DNA from: Micropruina sp. | GTDB lineage: Bacteria > Actinomycetota > Actinomycetes > Propionibacteriales > Propionibacteriaceae | DNA length: 64,000 nucleotides | Assembly (NCBI GenBank): GCA_016711205.1 | Contig: JADJTM010000001.1 | Span: 496,001 to 560,000, forward strand | Direction: 5' to 3' | Shown: piece after piece, positions 40,001 through 47,238 of the stretch | Position numbering within the stretch: position 1 is the first letter of the stretch | How the letters are laid out: the number at the start of each line of letters is the position of its first letter | Made by a program: the position numbers and the translations under genes | Notes under the pieces: model-generated | The model's database searches: none | What the model was told of the DNA's origin: nothing | Seen by the model: the letters and a program-made list of their open reading frames with translations, nothing else

Positions 40001-40709
40001 TGGCGCTGCTGTAGGTGGTGCCTGTCTGCACGTCGATGTTCTCGGTGTCGGTGCGCAACGTGCCGGACGGAATCGCGGTCGCGTTCGCGGCGAACAGCTG
40101 CGCGATGGTGGTGGGATCGACACCGTACTTTTGCAGCTCAGCCTGCTTGTAGGTGATGACGATCTCGTGTTCTTCCTTGCCGGAGACCGTGACATCGCGC
40201 ACCCCGGGCACGGACTTGAGCTCGGGCGCGACCGAGTCGGTCACCTGCTGCGAGAGGTTGTTGAGGTCTTCATCGGACGACAGCGCCAGGACCGCCACCG
40301 GAATGTCGTCGGTGCCGCCGGTGATCACGGTCGGGTCGACGGTGGCCGGCAGACCCCCCGAGATCGAGTCGACGGCGCTGCGCAACTTGTTGGCCATGTC
40401 GTCCGCGGCGATGCCGTAGTCCCATTGGACGGTGACCTGCGAGACGCCGCTGGAGCTTACCGACGTCACCGACGTGACCCCGTCCACAGCTTTGACGGCG
40501 GCCTCGATCGGCTTGGAGACCTGTGCCTCGACGACGTCGGGGCTGGCGCCCTGGTACACGCTCACCACGTTGCCGCGCGGCACGTCGATCGAAGGGATCA
40601 GTTCCTGCTTCAGGGCGGTGGTGGCATAGAGACCCATGCCGATGGTCAGCAGGCTGAGCAACAACACGACCGTGCGGTGCGCGAGACTGAGTCTGGTCAG
40701 GCGAAGCAC
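37083..40709 (-). CDS. RND (HAE1/AcrB-like) efflux permease with coiled-coil insertion
   Basis: From the GTG at 40709, behind AAGGGG, the protein has 1208 residues. TM1 is TVVLLLSLLTIGMGLYATTA; the porter domains and the helix 4 motif VAIGRVVDDSIVVIENIKRH follow. The second half repeats with MLIGIVVTNAIVLIDLINQR. Between about residues 780 and 935, inside the second extracytoplasmic domain, lie two Ala/Lys/Gln-rich helices separated by a Pro-rich tip with Cys (PVCSG and APCVP). AcrB-type pumps lack this insert. No adaptor or outer-membrane gene adjoins it. The divergent MarR gene is the probable regulator. Confidence 0.93.
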   Translation of the reverse strand: MLRLTRLSLAHRTVVLLLSLLTIGMGLYATTALKQELIPSIDVPRGNVVSVYQGASPDVVEAQVSKPIEAAVKAVDGVTSVTSVSSSGVSQVTVQWDYGIAADDMANKLRSAVDSISGGLPATVDPTVITGGTDDIPVAVLALSSDEDLNNLSQQVTDSVAPELKSVPGVRDVTVSGKEEHEIVITYKQAELQKYGVDPTTIAQLFAANATAIPSGTLRTDTENIDVQTGTTYSSAKEIANLRVQGTDGPVKLSDLATVKEQPVATTSISRVDGRASLTLSITKTPDANTVTVSHGVNAKLAELEQSLGGGAKFVTVFDQAPYIEQSVHDLTVEGGIGLAMAVFVILLFLRSLRSTLITAISIPLSLLIALIGMWVGGYTLNILTLAALTVAIGRVVDDSIVVIENIKRHQGYGEFGRGSITNAVKEVAGAVTSSTLTTVAVFLPIGLVGGQAGAIFRPFAVAVVVALLASLLVSLTVVPVFASWFMRPTAKQQAKIEAAAASEEKDTWLQKAYLPVLNWTLAHRWLTLLIAVAIFAGTLALVPRLKTDFIGSTGTESLAISQKLPSGTGLSETDKAATKIENLLAQDPSVQTYSTTIGSGSSAVFLAARADSNQANFTVPLKAGSDATETATRLRQQIAELGPDVGAVEVSIGAGNSSSGVVLYVESSDSKQLDAANDQVIAMMQGISGLTNVTSDLAEARDLLSVNVNEGKAADLGMTQASIGQAVARSVRGQLIGTMAQGDTTLNVYLRSRTPVQNIDELRDIKLPVTQLMTGNAKLDAADAVQKRSDKISADSKRDATTAYNDQVAALRKSRSEAVKAQSNLNKQLSSAKKKLASLQKQLAAAQKIPVCSGSPLVPPVPPAPCVPATSSAVFQLTQAVTGVSMQVAQLSSAVTQSKAGVTAADKQLDALSEQRSKTLEAQNTQQSIQDDSKAAADATADPVRLKEVAAVKLVQAPSSITRVNGIRAATVSASSESSDLGTTTAQITQGIAGLDLPSGVSVRIGGVSQQQQESFAQLGLAMLVAVAVVYLIMVATFGSLLQPLILLVSIPFAATGALGLSLLTDTPLSVASMIGLLMLIGIVVTNAIVLIDLINQRRRAGAGVDESIAQGARLRVRPIVMTALATIFALVPMGLGLTGGGVFISKPLAVVVIGGLISSTLLTLILVPVLYDLLETWRQNRRDRQAQRKAAKQAPPPAEQTAEATS

Positions 40710-40771
40710 TGTTTCCCCTTCATCGGCCCCGCACGGTGGGGGCAACGCCATGGTCAGGGCCGACCACATCG

Positions 40772-40788
40772 GTTAGTGTAGCCCTAAC
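40772..40788 (+). promoter_or_regulatory. Candidate MarR operator between RND pump and MarR gene
   Basis: GTTAG-N7-CTAAC (40772-40788) is an inverted repeat in the 104 bases between the divergent starts, in an AT-rich patch with ACTATTAAA. It is placed to control both genes. Binding is inferred. Confidence 0.5.
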
Positions 40789-40813
40789 TATTAAACGATT
40801 GGAAAGCGAGTTC

Positions 40814-41314
40814 ATGTCCCTGGTGGAGGCGCTGGATGTGACCGGCGTGGCGGCGGCGCGGGCAGCCCTGGCCGCGCAGCTGCTGACCCTCAACGGCCAC
40901 GTACACGACCGGGCGATGGGCCTGGTCGGGCCGATGCCGGTGCCCCCCGATCTGACCATTCAGCAGCTGCGGGTGCTCGATCATGTGGTGAAGCAGCCGG
41001 GGCTGTCCGTCCAGGAGTTGGGCGCGTTGCTCGCGGTCAGTGCACCCACGGCCAGCGGGCTGGTGGAACGGCTGGTCGAGAAGGGGCTGGTCGTCCGCGT
41101 CGACGACGTGGAGGATCGCCGCGTCCGCCGGCTGCGACCCACCGAGGCCGGCCTGGACGTGATGCGGCAGCTCGATTCGGTCTTCGAACGCTGTCTGGCC
41201 GTGGTGCTGGAGCAACTCTCGACCGACGATCTCGAACTGCTGTGCCGAGGCGCTCGGGCGATGCTGGCAGCCCTGGAGCGGGTGGGTGTCGAGCGAGCCC
41301 AGGGCGACAGGTAA
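40814..41314 (+). CDS. MarR-family transcriptional regulator
   Basis: From ATG 40814, after GGAAAG, the protein has 166 residues. The winged helix reads LTIQQLRVLDHVVKQPGLSV, QELGALLAVSAPTASGLVER, then LVEKGLVVRVDDVEDRRVRR. The in-frame start at 40736 would run into the operator region and is not chosen. It is divergent from the RND pump and is expected to repress it until a substrate binds. Confidence 0.88.
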   Translation: MSLVEALDVTGVAAARAALAAQLLTLNGHVHDRAMGLVGPMPVPPDLTIQQLRVLDHVVKQPGLSVQELGALLAVSAPTASGLVERLVEKGLVVRVDDVEDRRVRRLRPTEAGLDVMRQLDSVFERCLAVVLEQLSTDDLELLCRGARAMLAALERVGVERAQGDR

Positions 41315-41497
41315 TGGGGACGGTTCCTTTCCCCGTCGCTGTTCGTCAAGCCGGCAGGTAATGGGGACGGTTCCTTTCCCCGTCGCTGTTCGTCAAGCCG
41401 GCAGGTATTGGGGACGGTTCCTTTCCCCGTCGCTGTTCGTCAAGCCGACCGGTATTGGGGACGTTTCCTTTCCCCGTCGCTGTTCGCCACGGCTGAC
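41310..41497. repeat. Four tandem 47-base repeats
   Basis: Units starting GGTAATGGGGACGGTTCCTT begin at 41310, 41357, 41404 and 41451, exactly 47 bases apart. The first three are nearly identical and the fourth diverges at its end. Each holds GGGGA...TCCCC able to pair. An inverse copy, AAGGAACCGTCCCCATT, stands at 41543-41559. The array overlaps the last codons of the MarR gene. There are no spacers, so it is not CRISPR. Confidence 0.9.
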
Positions 41498-41576
41498 GGG
41501 AAAATTGCTTGTCAGCGAGAGATGATCTGGTTGCGACTGGTTAAGGAACCGTCCCCATTCCCGGTCGGACGCCCTG

Positions 41577-42521
41577 TCAGGACGCGGTGGCGATCAGACC
41601 CAGCGCCGCCCGGGTGGCGGCCTGATCGGCGTCCGCGGTGTCACCTCCGGCGACCAGGGCCGCGAAGCGGTGCACCTCACTCTCCATCGGGTTCGCCGGC
41701 CCCGCGATCGTGATCGTGGACGACGCCGCCCCCGACCGGGTCAACGTGAGGGTGCGCGGCGCGTCGATGGCGTCGATCACCAGCGTGCCGTCCTCGCCCT
41801 GGATGACGCTGGGCTGATCGGGTGAGGTGATCTTCGAGTAGTGCAGGTCGGCGAGAAAGCCGGGGTAGCTGGCCAGCAGGGTGCCCAGGCCGTCCGCGCC
41901 CGTCCGCAGCGGAACGGACGCCGCGACCACCGACTCCGGCTCACCGACCAGCGCGATCAGCGCCGAGATGCAGTAGATGCCCAGATCGCGCAGCGCGCCG
42001 CCGCCGAGTTCGGGGTTGAAGATGTTCGGCGTCTCGCCGGCCAGCACCTGGTCGTAGCGGCTCGAACGCTTCTCGTAACGCAACGTCAGGCGGCGCAGGG
42101 TTCCCACCTCGGGCAGCAGTTCGCGCACCTTGGCCAGTCCCGGATCGAACCGGTTGCGGATCGCCTCCAGCAGCACCACCCCGTGCCGCTTCGACAGGGC
42201 CACCAGTTCGTCCCAGTCGGCGACCTCGGTGACCGCGGGCTTCTCGACCAGCACGTGCTTGCCCGCGGCCAGGGCCTGCGCTGCCTGGGACGCGTGCACG
42301 CGGTTCGGACTCGCCACGTAGATCGCGTCGACAGCCGCATTCGCCAGCAGCCCCGCCCAATCGGACGCGCTGGCCGGTGCCCCGATCTTCTCGGCGAACG
42401 CGGCCGCACGGACGGCGTGGCGGGAGTAGGCGGTGCCGATCCGAACCTCAGGTACCCGGCTGACGGCGTCGGCGAACACCTCAGTGATCTGGCTGGTGCC
42501 GACAGTGGCGAAAGTGAGCAT
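41577..42521 (-). CDS. Gfo/Idh/MocA-family oxidoreductase
   Basis: The 314-residue protein starts MLTFATVGTSQITEVFADAV, a Rossmann fold whose glycine motif is VGTSxI rather than GxGxxG. It has DAIYVASPNRVHA and the catalytic region KHVLVEKPAVTE with the conserved Lys. The C-terminal substrate domain includes GALRDLGIYCISALIAL. It likely oxidises a sugar or cyclitol with NAD(P). It stands alone. Confidence 0.88.
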   Translation of the reverse strand: MLTFATVGTSQITEVFADAVSRVPEVRIGTAYSRHAVRAAAFAEKIGAPASASDWAGLLANAAVDAIYVASPNRVHASQAAQALAAGKHVLVEKPAVTEVADWDELVALSKRHGVVLLEAIRNRFDPGLAKVRELLPEVGTLRRLTLRYEKRSSRYDQVLAGETPNIFNPELGGGALRDLGIYCISALIALVGEPESVVAASVPLRTGADGLGTLLASYPGFLADLHYSKITSPDQPSVIQGEDGTLVIDAIDAPRTLTLTRSGAASSTITIAGPANPMESEVHRFAALVAGGDTADADQAATRAALGLIATAS

Positions 42522-42586
42522 GCCTCACCCTAGTGGCGCGGCCATCGACGGTGCCTTGGCGGACTGGCCGAAGGGCCCACCAGTCG

Positions 42587-43699
42587 TCAGTCGGCGACCT
42601 CGTCCATGGGTTGCTGCCGTCCGCTCGCCCGCCGCCACGCCCCGACCGCGATCAGACCGAGCAGAAACACGACCACGACCGTGAACAGCCGCCAGATGAT
42701 CAGGCCGGCGATCGCCGGTTCGGTCACGGCAGGCCCACCCGCCTCGACCATGGACGCGAGCGCGGCCGCGTCCACCACGCCGAGACCCGACATCGGGAAG
42801 GCGGTCAGCGGAAAGGCGAACAGGTAGGCGATCAGGATGTCCGCGGCCGGCAGTTGGTCGGTGGTCAAACCCACGAACCTCAGCGAGGCGAACAGGATCG
42901 TGGCGTCCAGCATCAGCATCACCAGATTCGCCAGCAGTGCCCGCGGAAAGGCAAAGCCGAACCGCCCGGCGATGCCGTCACGAAAGGCGGCGCAGGCATC
43001 GGCCCAGGCATCCGGGTCGACCTCGGGGCGGAGGCGGCGAGCAAGCCGTCCGGCCTGCAGGCCACCCCAGCGTGCCCACGTCGCGGTGCGCACCACCAGC
43101 AGCAACCCGATCAGCAGCAACGCGGCGATCAACAGGCTGATGACGTCGAGCCAACGCAGTCCCACGGAGCGTCCCGTCAGCGCCACCACCAAGAAGCCCA
43201 GCGCAGGGGCGGAGAACCGGATCAGAAAGAAGGTCACCGAGTTCATCACCGCACCGGCCACGGCCAGCGACAGCGGCGTGCCCCACGAGCGGAACATGGC
43301 GATCCGCAGGGCCGATTCCGAGGGCGGCGGTGCGATCACGCCCATCGTCGAGGCGGCCAGGTCGCTGATCGCGGCCTGCCGCAGCGTGACGCCCGGAATG
43401 TTGAACATCAGCGGGGCGCCATTAGCGACCTGTCGAAACAGCACCAGGACGAACAGCAGCAGCGGCTGCCACCACGACAGCTGGCTCAGCGCCGACCACA
43501 CCATCGACCAGTCGACGCGTCGAATGAAGCGCCCGATCACCACCACCAACAGCACCGCGAGAGCGGTCATCACCAGCCGGCCCACCCAGGCAGCCTTGAG
43601 GCCGGTGCGGTCCACCTCGGCCAGCAGTTCGCCCGGTGAGGGCACCGGCTCGGCACCGTCTGAGCCGAACGGGGGCACAGGGTTCGCTGGCTCAGTCAT
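42587..43699 (-). CDS. LPG synthase TM / YbhN-type flippase-like protein
   Basis: From ATG 43699 the 370-residue protein has a soluble Pro-rich start (EPANPVPPFGSDGAEP) and then about eight membrane segments. LSWWQPLLLFVLVLFRQVAN, ISDLAASTMGVIAPPPSESA and FAFPLTAFPMSGLGVVDAAA mark the PF03706-like family. Such proteins are the membrane part of lysyl-phosphatidylglycerol synthases or stand alone as presumed lipid flippases. A CATAAT box lies just before the start, so the transcript may have a very short leader. Confidence 0.82.
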   Translation of the reverse strand: MTEPANPVPPFGSDGAEPVPSPGELLAEVDRTGLKAAWVGRLVMTALAVLLVVVIGRFIRRVDWSMVWSALSQLSWWQPLLLFVLVLFRQVANGAPLMFNIPGVTLRQAAISDLAASTMGVIAPPPSESALRIAMFRSWGTPLSLAVAGAVMNSVTFFLIRFSAPALGFLVVALTGRSVGLRWLDVISLLIAALLLIGLLLVVRTATWARWGGLQAGRLARRLRPEVDPDAWADACAAFRDGIAGRFGFAFPRALLANLVMLMLDATILFASLRFVGLTTDQLPAADILIAYLFAFPLTAFPMSGLGVVDAAALASMVEAGGPAVTEPAIAGLIIWRLFTVVVVFLLGLIAVGAWRRASGRQQPMDEVAD

Positions 43700-43871
43700 G
43701 GTGCGGCTCATTATGCCGGTGAGCGGCCGCCCGTCAGTCGCCATATCGCCGCGACCAACCGCGCCGGTGCAGTCGAGCCGCGGTAAGCGAGTCGCGGTAG
43801 GCGTGGGGCGTCGATGCGCGGGTCCCTCCGCGTGCAGCGAGCGAGCGCCAACGCGTGCGATGACGCCGTAG

Positions 43872-44033
43872 CTACGCCGGCGGCATACCCAGCGCGGGCC
43901 ATCCGTCCCATGACCGCTCGACCCGATACAACCCGATGCCGGCGCTGATCATCAGGGCGCCCATGCGGCACACCGCGTCCGACTTCTCGGCGAGAGCGGC
44001 GGCCGCCGACCTGTTGTCGGCGGTGTCGGTCAC
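43872..44033 (-). CDS. Short ORF coupled to the RHH-VOC gene; possibly truncated
   Basis: The GTG at 44033 overlaps the VOC gene stop (GTGA). The 53 residues read VTDTADNRSAAAALAEKSDA, then VCRMGALMISAGIGLYRVER and SWDGWPALGMPPA. The middle is reminiscent of the first segment of threonine/serine exporter (ThrE) proteins (LGALMLAAGAxxYRVE), but the rest of such a protein is absent. It may be a truncated gene or a genuine small protein. Coupling supports translation. Confidence 0.4.
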   Translation of the reverse strand: MTDTADNRSAAAALAEKSDAVCRMGALMISAGIGLYRVERSWDGWPALGMPPA

Positions 44034-44605
44034 TCGACCAGTTCGGCATCGATCTCGTTGATCGTCACCACGAACCCGTCGGGTGTGCGCAGCCGCAGTT
44101 GACGGCCGAACCCCTGGTCAGTGGTCGGTGCCGCCACCGCGACCCCGTGCGCGCGGACCCGCGACTCGACCTCGTCCAGCGGGGTGCGCGCCTCGAAGGA
44201 CAGCTCCACCACGCTCTCGCCCAGCTCCGGGGCGGGGGGATGGGCCAGCAGGCCGAGTTGTGCCCCGCCGATCTCGACCTGCACCCAGTCCCCGGCCGTG
44301 CTGCCCTGGACCACCTCGCCGCCGAGGGCCTCCAGCAGGGCGACGGCGCCCGGGGCGTCCGCCACGTGCACGATCGACTGCAGGATCAGCTCCGGTTCGT
44401 CGCCCCACTGCCGTTCCGGACGTGGCGCCAGCGACCCGTCGGAGGTCACATCGTCGGCGGCCGGGGATTCGTCCTGCCACTCGCCGAGGTAGCCCGAACA
44501 GATCCGGGTGACCAGCTCCGACAAGCTGAGTTCGGAGTCGATGGCTCGCCGCTTCAACGAGGTGATGAGGCGCCGGTCGAGGTTGACGATGAGTTGTGCG
44601 GTCAC
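44030..44605 (-). CDS. Fusion of ribbon-helix-helix domain with VOC domain
   Basis: The 191-residue protein starts MTAQLIVNLDRRLITSLKRR, then AIDSELSLSELVTRICSGYL, a ribbon-helix-helix pattern as in CopG/Arc DNA-binding and antitoxin proteins. After a linker (residues 45-65) a VOC unit follows (LILQSIVHVADAPGAVALLE, LGGEVVQG, WVQVEIGGAQLGLLAH, ESVVELSFEA, GRQLRLRTPDGFVVTINE). The pairing suggests a one-component regulator whose VOC domain senses a ligand. No toxin gene adjoins it. It is coupled to a short ORF downstream. Confidence 0.8.
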   Translation of the reverse strand: MTAQLIVNLDRRLITSLKRRAIDSELSLSELVTRICSGYLGEWQDESPAADDVTSDGSLAPRPERQWGDEPELILQSIVHVADAPGAVALLEALGGEVVQGSTAGDWVQVEIGGAQLGLLAHPPAPELGESVVELSFEARTPLDEVESRVRAHGVAVAAPTTDQGFGRQLRLRTPDGFVVTINEIDAELVE

Positions 44606-44739
44606 AAATCGACGCTACGTCGGTAACCCCCGGTTGTCATCACCCCGGTGGGTACGGCCGGCATGCGCCCACCCTCAACGAGTCGCTGGCCACGGCGTTT
44701 GTGACCGACCAGACCTCGACCGCTAGGCTGGTGACCCTT

Positions 44740-44810
44740 GCGGATGTAGCTCAATGGTAGAGCCCCAGTCTTCCAAACTGGCTACGCGGGTTCGATTCCC
44801 GTCATCCGCT
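44740..44810 (+). tRNA. tRNA-Gly(TCC)
   Basis: The acceptor stem GCGGATG/CATCCGC, D arm GCTC...GAGC, anticodon arm CCAGT-CTTCCAA-ACTGG and T arm CGGGT-TCGATTC-CCG fold correctly. The anticodon is TCC. A discriminator T follows; the CCA end is not fully encoded. It lies 46 bases before the tig start. Confidence 0.97.
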
Positions 44811-44856
44811 CCGGTTCCGACCGCACCGATACACCAACGACCACAGGAGCATCACG

Positions 44857-46317
44857 TTGCCCAGCACCGTCGAGCAGCTCAACCCGTCCCGGGTGAAGCT
44901 GACCGTGGAGATCCCCTTCAGTGACCTTCAGCCCCACCTGTCCAAGGCCTACCGCGAGATCGCGCAGAGCGTCACCATTCCCGGCTTCCGCAAGGGCAAG
45001 GTGCCCAACGCGGTGATCGACCAGCGCTTCGGCCGCGGCGCCGTGCTGCAGGAGGCCATCAACGCCGCCCTGCCCACCGCGTACAGCGAGGCCGTCGAGG
45101 CCAACCAGCTCATCCCGCTGGGCGATCCCGAGGTCGAGATCACCAAGCTCGAGGACGGTGACCTGGTCGAGTTCGTCGCCGAGGTGGACGTTCGACCCGA
45201 GCTTGAGTTGCCCGCGTTCAGCACGTTGTCGGCCACCGTGCCGGTGCTGGCCGACCTCGACAGCGAGGTCGACAGCCGCATCGAGATGATGCGCGAGCGG
45301 TTCGCCACCAGCACCGACGTCGAGCGGGCCGCCGCAGCCGGCGACGTCGTCACCATCGACCTGACCGGGTCACGCGACGGCGAGAGCCTGCCGGACGCCA
45401 CCGCCGAGGGCGTCACCTACACGATCGGCTCCGGCGGCATGCTGGACGGCCTGGACGAGGCCGTCACCGGCCTGTCGGCGGGCGAGTCCGCGGACTTCAG
45501 CTCCGTCCTGGTCGGCGGCCCGCTGACCGGTGAGCAGGCGGACATCCACGTCACCGTCACCAAGGTGTCGCAACTGCAGTTGCCCGAACTGGACGACGAG
45601 TTCGCCCAGCTGGTCTCCGAGTTCGACACCGTCGATGAGATGAAGGCCGACCTGGCCAGTGGTGTGGAGCAGATGCTGCGCTACGACCAACTCAACGACG
45701 CGCGCGACAAGGTGCTCGAAGACCTGGTCGGCAAGGTCGACTTCGAACTGCCGGCCAAGTTGCTGGCGAGCGAGACCGAGGCCCGGCGCACGCAGATCAA
45801 CGACCAGCTCAAGCGGGCCGGGCTCACCCTGGAGCGCTACCTTGAGTCGACCGACGAAGAGGCCGACACTCCCGAGGAGTTCTGGGTCCTGGTCGACTCG
45901 CGGGCCGAGCAGAGCCTGCGGGCGCAGATCCTGCTCGACAGCATCGCCGATGCGCACCAGGTGGGTGTCGAGCAGGCCGAACTGACCGACCTGATCGTCC
46001 GCAAGGCGCAGTCCAACGGCACCACGCCCGAACAGGAACTGCAGCACATGATGGACCACAACCACATGTCGGCCTGGATGCAGGAGATCCGCCGCAACAA
46101 GTCGTTGGGGCTGCTGCTGATCGAGGCCACCGTCACCGACAGCGAGGGTGCACCGGTCGACGTGGCCCCCGAGGTGATCGAGTCCGACGAGGCAGAAGAG
46201 GCTCAGGCCGCCGAGGCTCTGGCCGATGAGCAGGATGCGGCCGCGGAGGCCACTCTCGAGGCCGACGATGCGGCTGCCGTCGCGGACGCCGATCAGGACG
46301 AGGTCACCAAGGCCTGA
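44857..46317 (+). CDS. tig: Trigger factor, ribosome-bound chaperone
   Basis: The 486-residue protein begins at TTG 44857 behind AGGAG. The ribosome-binding signature is GFRKGKVPNAVIDQRFG at about residues 44-60. An FKBP-type prolyl isomerase domain follows (AAAGDVVTIDLTGSRDGE, then GGMLDGLDEAVTGLSAGES). The helical C-terminal cradle follows, and then an acidic Ala/Glu/Asp tail of about 55 residues, longer than in many bacteria. It binds nascent chains at the tunnel exit. Its place before clpP1-clpP2-clpX is the widespread order. Confidence 0.97.
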   Translation: MPSTVEQLNPSRVKLTVEIPFSDLQPHLSKAYREIAQSVTIPGFRKGKVPNAVIDQRFGRGAVLQEAINAALPTAYSEAVEANQLIPLGDPEVEITKLEDGDLVEFVAEVDVRPELELPAFSTLSATVPVLADLDSEVDSRIEMMRERFATSTDVERAAAAGDVVTIDLTGSRDGESLPDATAEGVTYTIGSGGMLDGLDEAVTGLSAGESADFSSVLVGGPLTGEQADIHVTVTKVSQLQLPELDDEFAQLVSEFDTVDEMKADLASGVEQMLRYDQLNDARDKVLEDLVGKVDFELPAKLLASETEARRTQINDQLKRAGLTLERYLESTDEEADTPEEFWVLVDSRAEQSLRAQILLDSIADAHQVGVEQAELTDLIVRKAQSNGTTPEQELQHMMDHNHMSAWMQEIRRNKSLGLLLIEATVTDSEGAPVDVAPEVIESDEAEEAQAAEALADEQDAAAEATLEADDAAAVADADQDEVTKA

Positions 46318-46373
46318 CCGCCTGCACCTCCAGGCCTCGTGTTCACCGGGTCGCGACGCGCACGTCCGGCCGG

Positions 46374-46482
46374 GTGTTCCCGTTCACGTGATCGGGTGCT
46401 GCTGCCGGCGTGCGGCGTGACTGCCGCTTGGTAGAGCGGCAGTGGTGGCACGAGTCGTCGAGTGTTCCCGTTCACGTGATCG
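46374..46482. repeat. 21-base direct repeat flanking a hairpin
   Basis: GTGTTCCCGTTCACGTGATC(G) occurs at 46374-46394 and 46462-46482. Each contains CACGTG. They bracket the hairpin at 46420-46443 in the tig-clpP1 gap. They could be regulator sites for the clp operon or a duplicated terminator flank. Confidence 0.6.
46420..46443 (+). terminator. Hairpin in the tig-clpP1 gap
   Basis: ACTGCCGCT (46420-46428) pairs perfectly with AGCGGCAGT (46435-46443) over a 6-base loop, about 100 bases after tig. A T-run is missing. It is a candidate tig terminator. Confidence 0.5.
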
Positions 46483-46588
46483 AGTCGCCGAATGCCGAAG
46501 CCCGGGCGAGCACCCCGGGGCTGCGCCGTCAGCGAACAGCGGGGTCATGCCCTTAGCTTTGTCACCGGCGTTGGATAGGTTCGGCATC

Positions 46589-47230
46589 GTGAACGACATG
46601 CGACCCCTGCCCTTGACGGCCGCCGCACCGCTGCGCGCCGCTGCCGGTCTCAGCCCGGCCGGTATCAACGATTCGGTCTACCAGGCCCTGCTGGCCAACC
46701 GAATCATCTTTCTCGGCTCCGAGGTGCGCGACGAGAACGCGAACGCGATCTGCGCACAGATGCTGTTGCTGAACGCCGAAGACCCGAGCTCCGACATCTT
46801 CCTCTACATCAACTCACCGGGTGGCTCGGTCGACTCCGGCATGGCGATCTTCGACACCATGCAGTGGATCAGCAACGACGTCGCCACCGTCGCGATGGGC
46901 CTGGCCGCATCGATGGGCCAGTTTCTGCTCAGCGCCGGCGAGAAGGGCAAGCGCTTCGCCCTGCCGCATGCGCGCATCATGATGCACCAGCCGTCCGGCG
47001 GGCTGGGCGGCACCGCATCCGACATTCGCATTCAGGCCGAGCAGTCCCTGCACATCAAGAAGACGATGTCGCACCTGATCGCCGAGCACACCGGGCAGAG
47101 TGTCGAGCAGATCGAGGCCGACTCCGACCGCGACCGGTGGTTCACCGCCGAGCAGGCGCTCGACTACGGGTTCATCGACCACGTCTACGAGCGCGCCGCC
47201 CAGATCAGCACCGACTCCCCGAACCAGTGA
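46589..47230 (+). CDS. clpP1: ATP-dependent Clp protease proteolytic subunit ClpP1
   Basis: From GTG 46589 the protein has 213 residues (ATG 46598 would give 210). The catalytic triad is visible: Ser in MGLAASMGQFLLSAG, His in ARIMMHQPSGG and Asp in ADSDRDRWFTAEQALDYG. ClpP subunits form two stacked heptamers that degrade proteins fed by ClpX or ClpC. Actinobacteria use a mixed ClpP1P2 particle, and the second gene follows after eight bases. Longer in-frame starts lack family character. Confidence 0.95.
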   Translation: MNDMRPLPLTAAAPLRAAAGLSPAGINDSVYQALLANRIIFLGSEVRDENANAICAQMLLLNAEDPSSDIFLYINSPGGSVDSGMAIFDTMQWISNDVATVAMGLAASMGQFLLSAGEKGKRFALPHARIMMHQPSGGLGGTASDIRIQAEQSLHIKKTMSHLIAEHTGQSVEQIEADSDRDRWFTAEQALDYGFIDHVYERAAQISTDSPNQ

Positions 47231-47238
47231 GGCCCGCC

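Noticed and set aside
38865..40781. Open frame of about 640 codons antisense to the RND gene
   Set aside because: No domain, odd composition, complete overlap with a clear transporter.
41310..41497. CRISPR array
   Set aside because: The 47-base units are contiguous with no variable spacers, and no cas genes are present.
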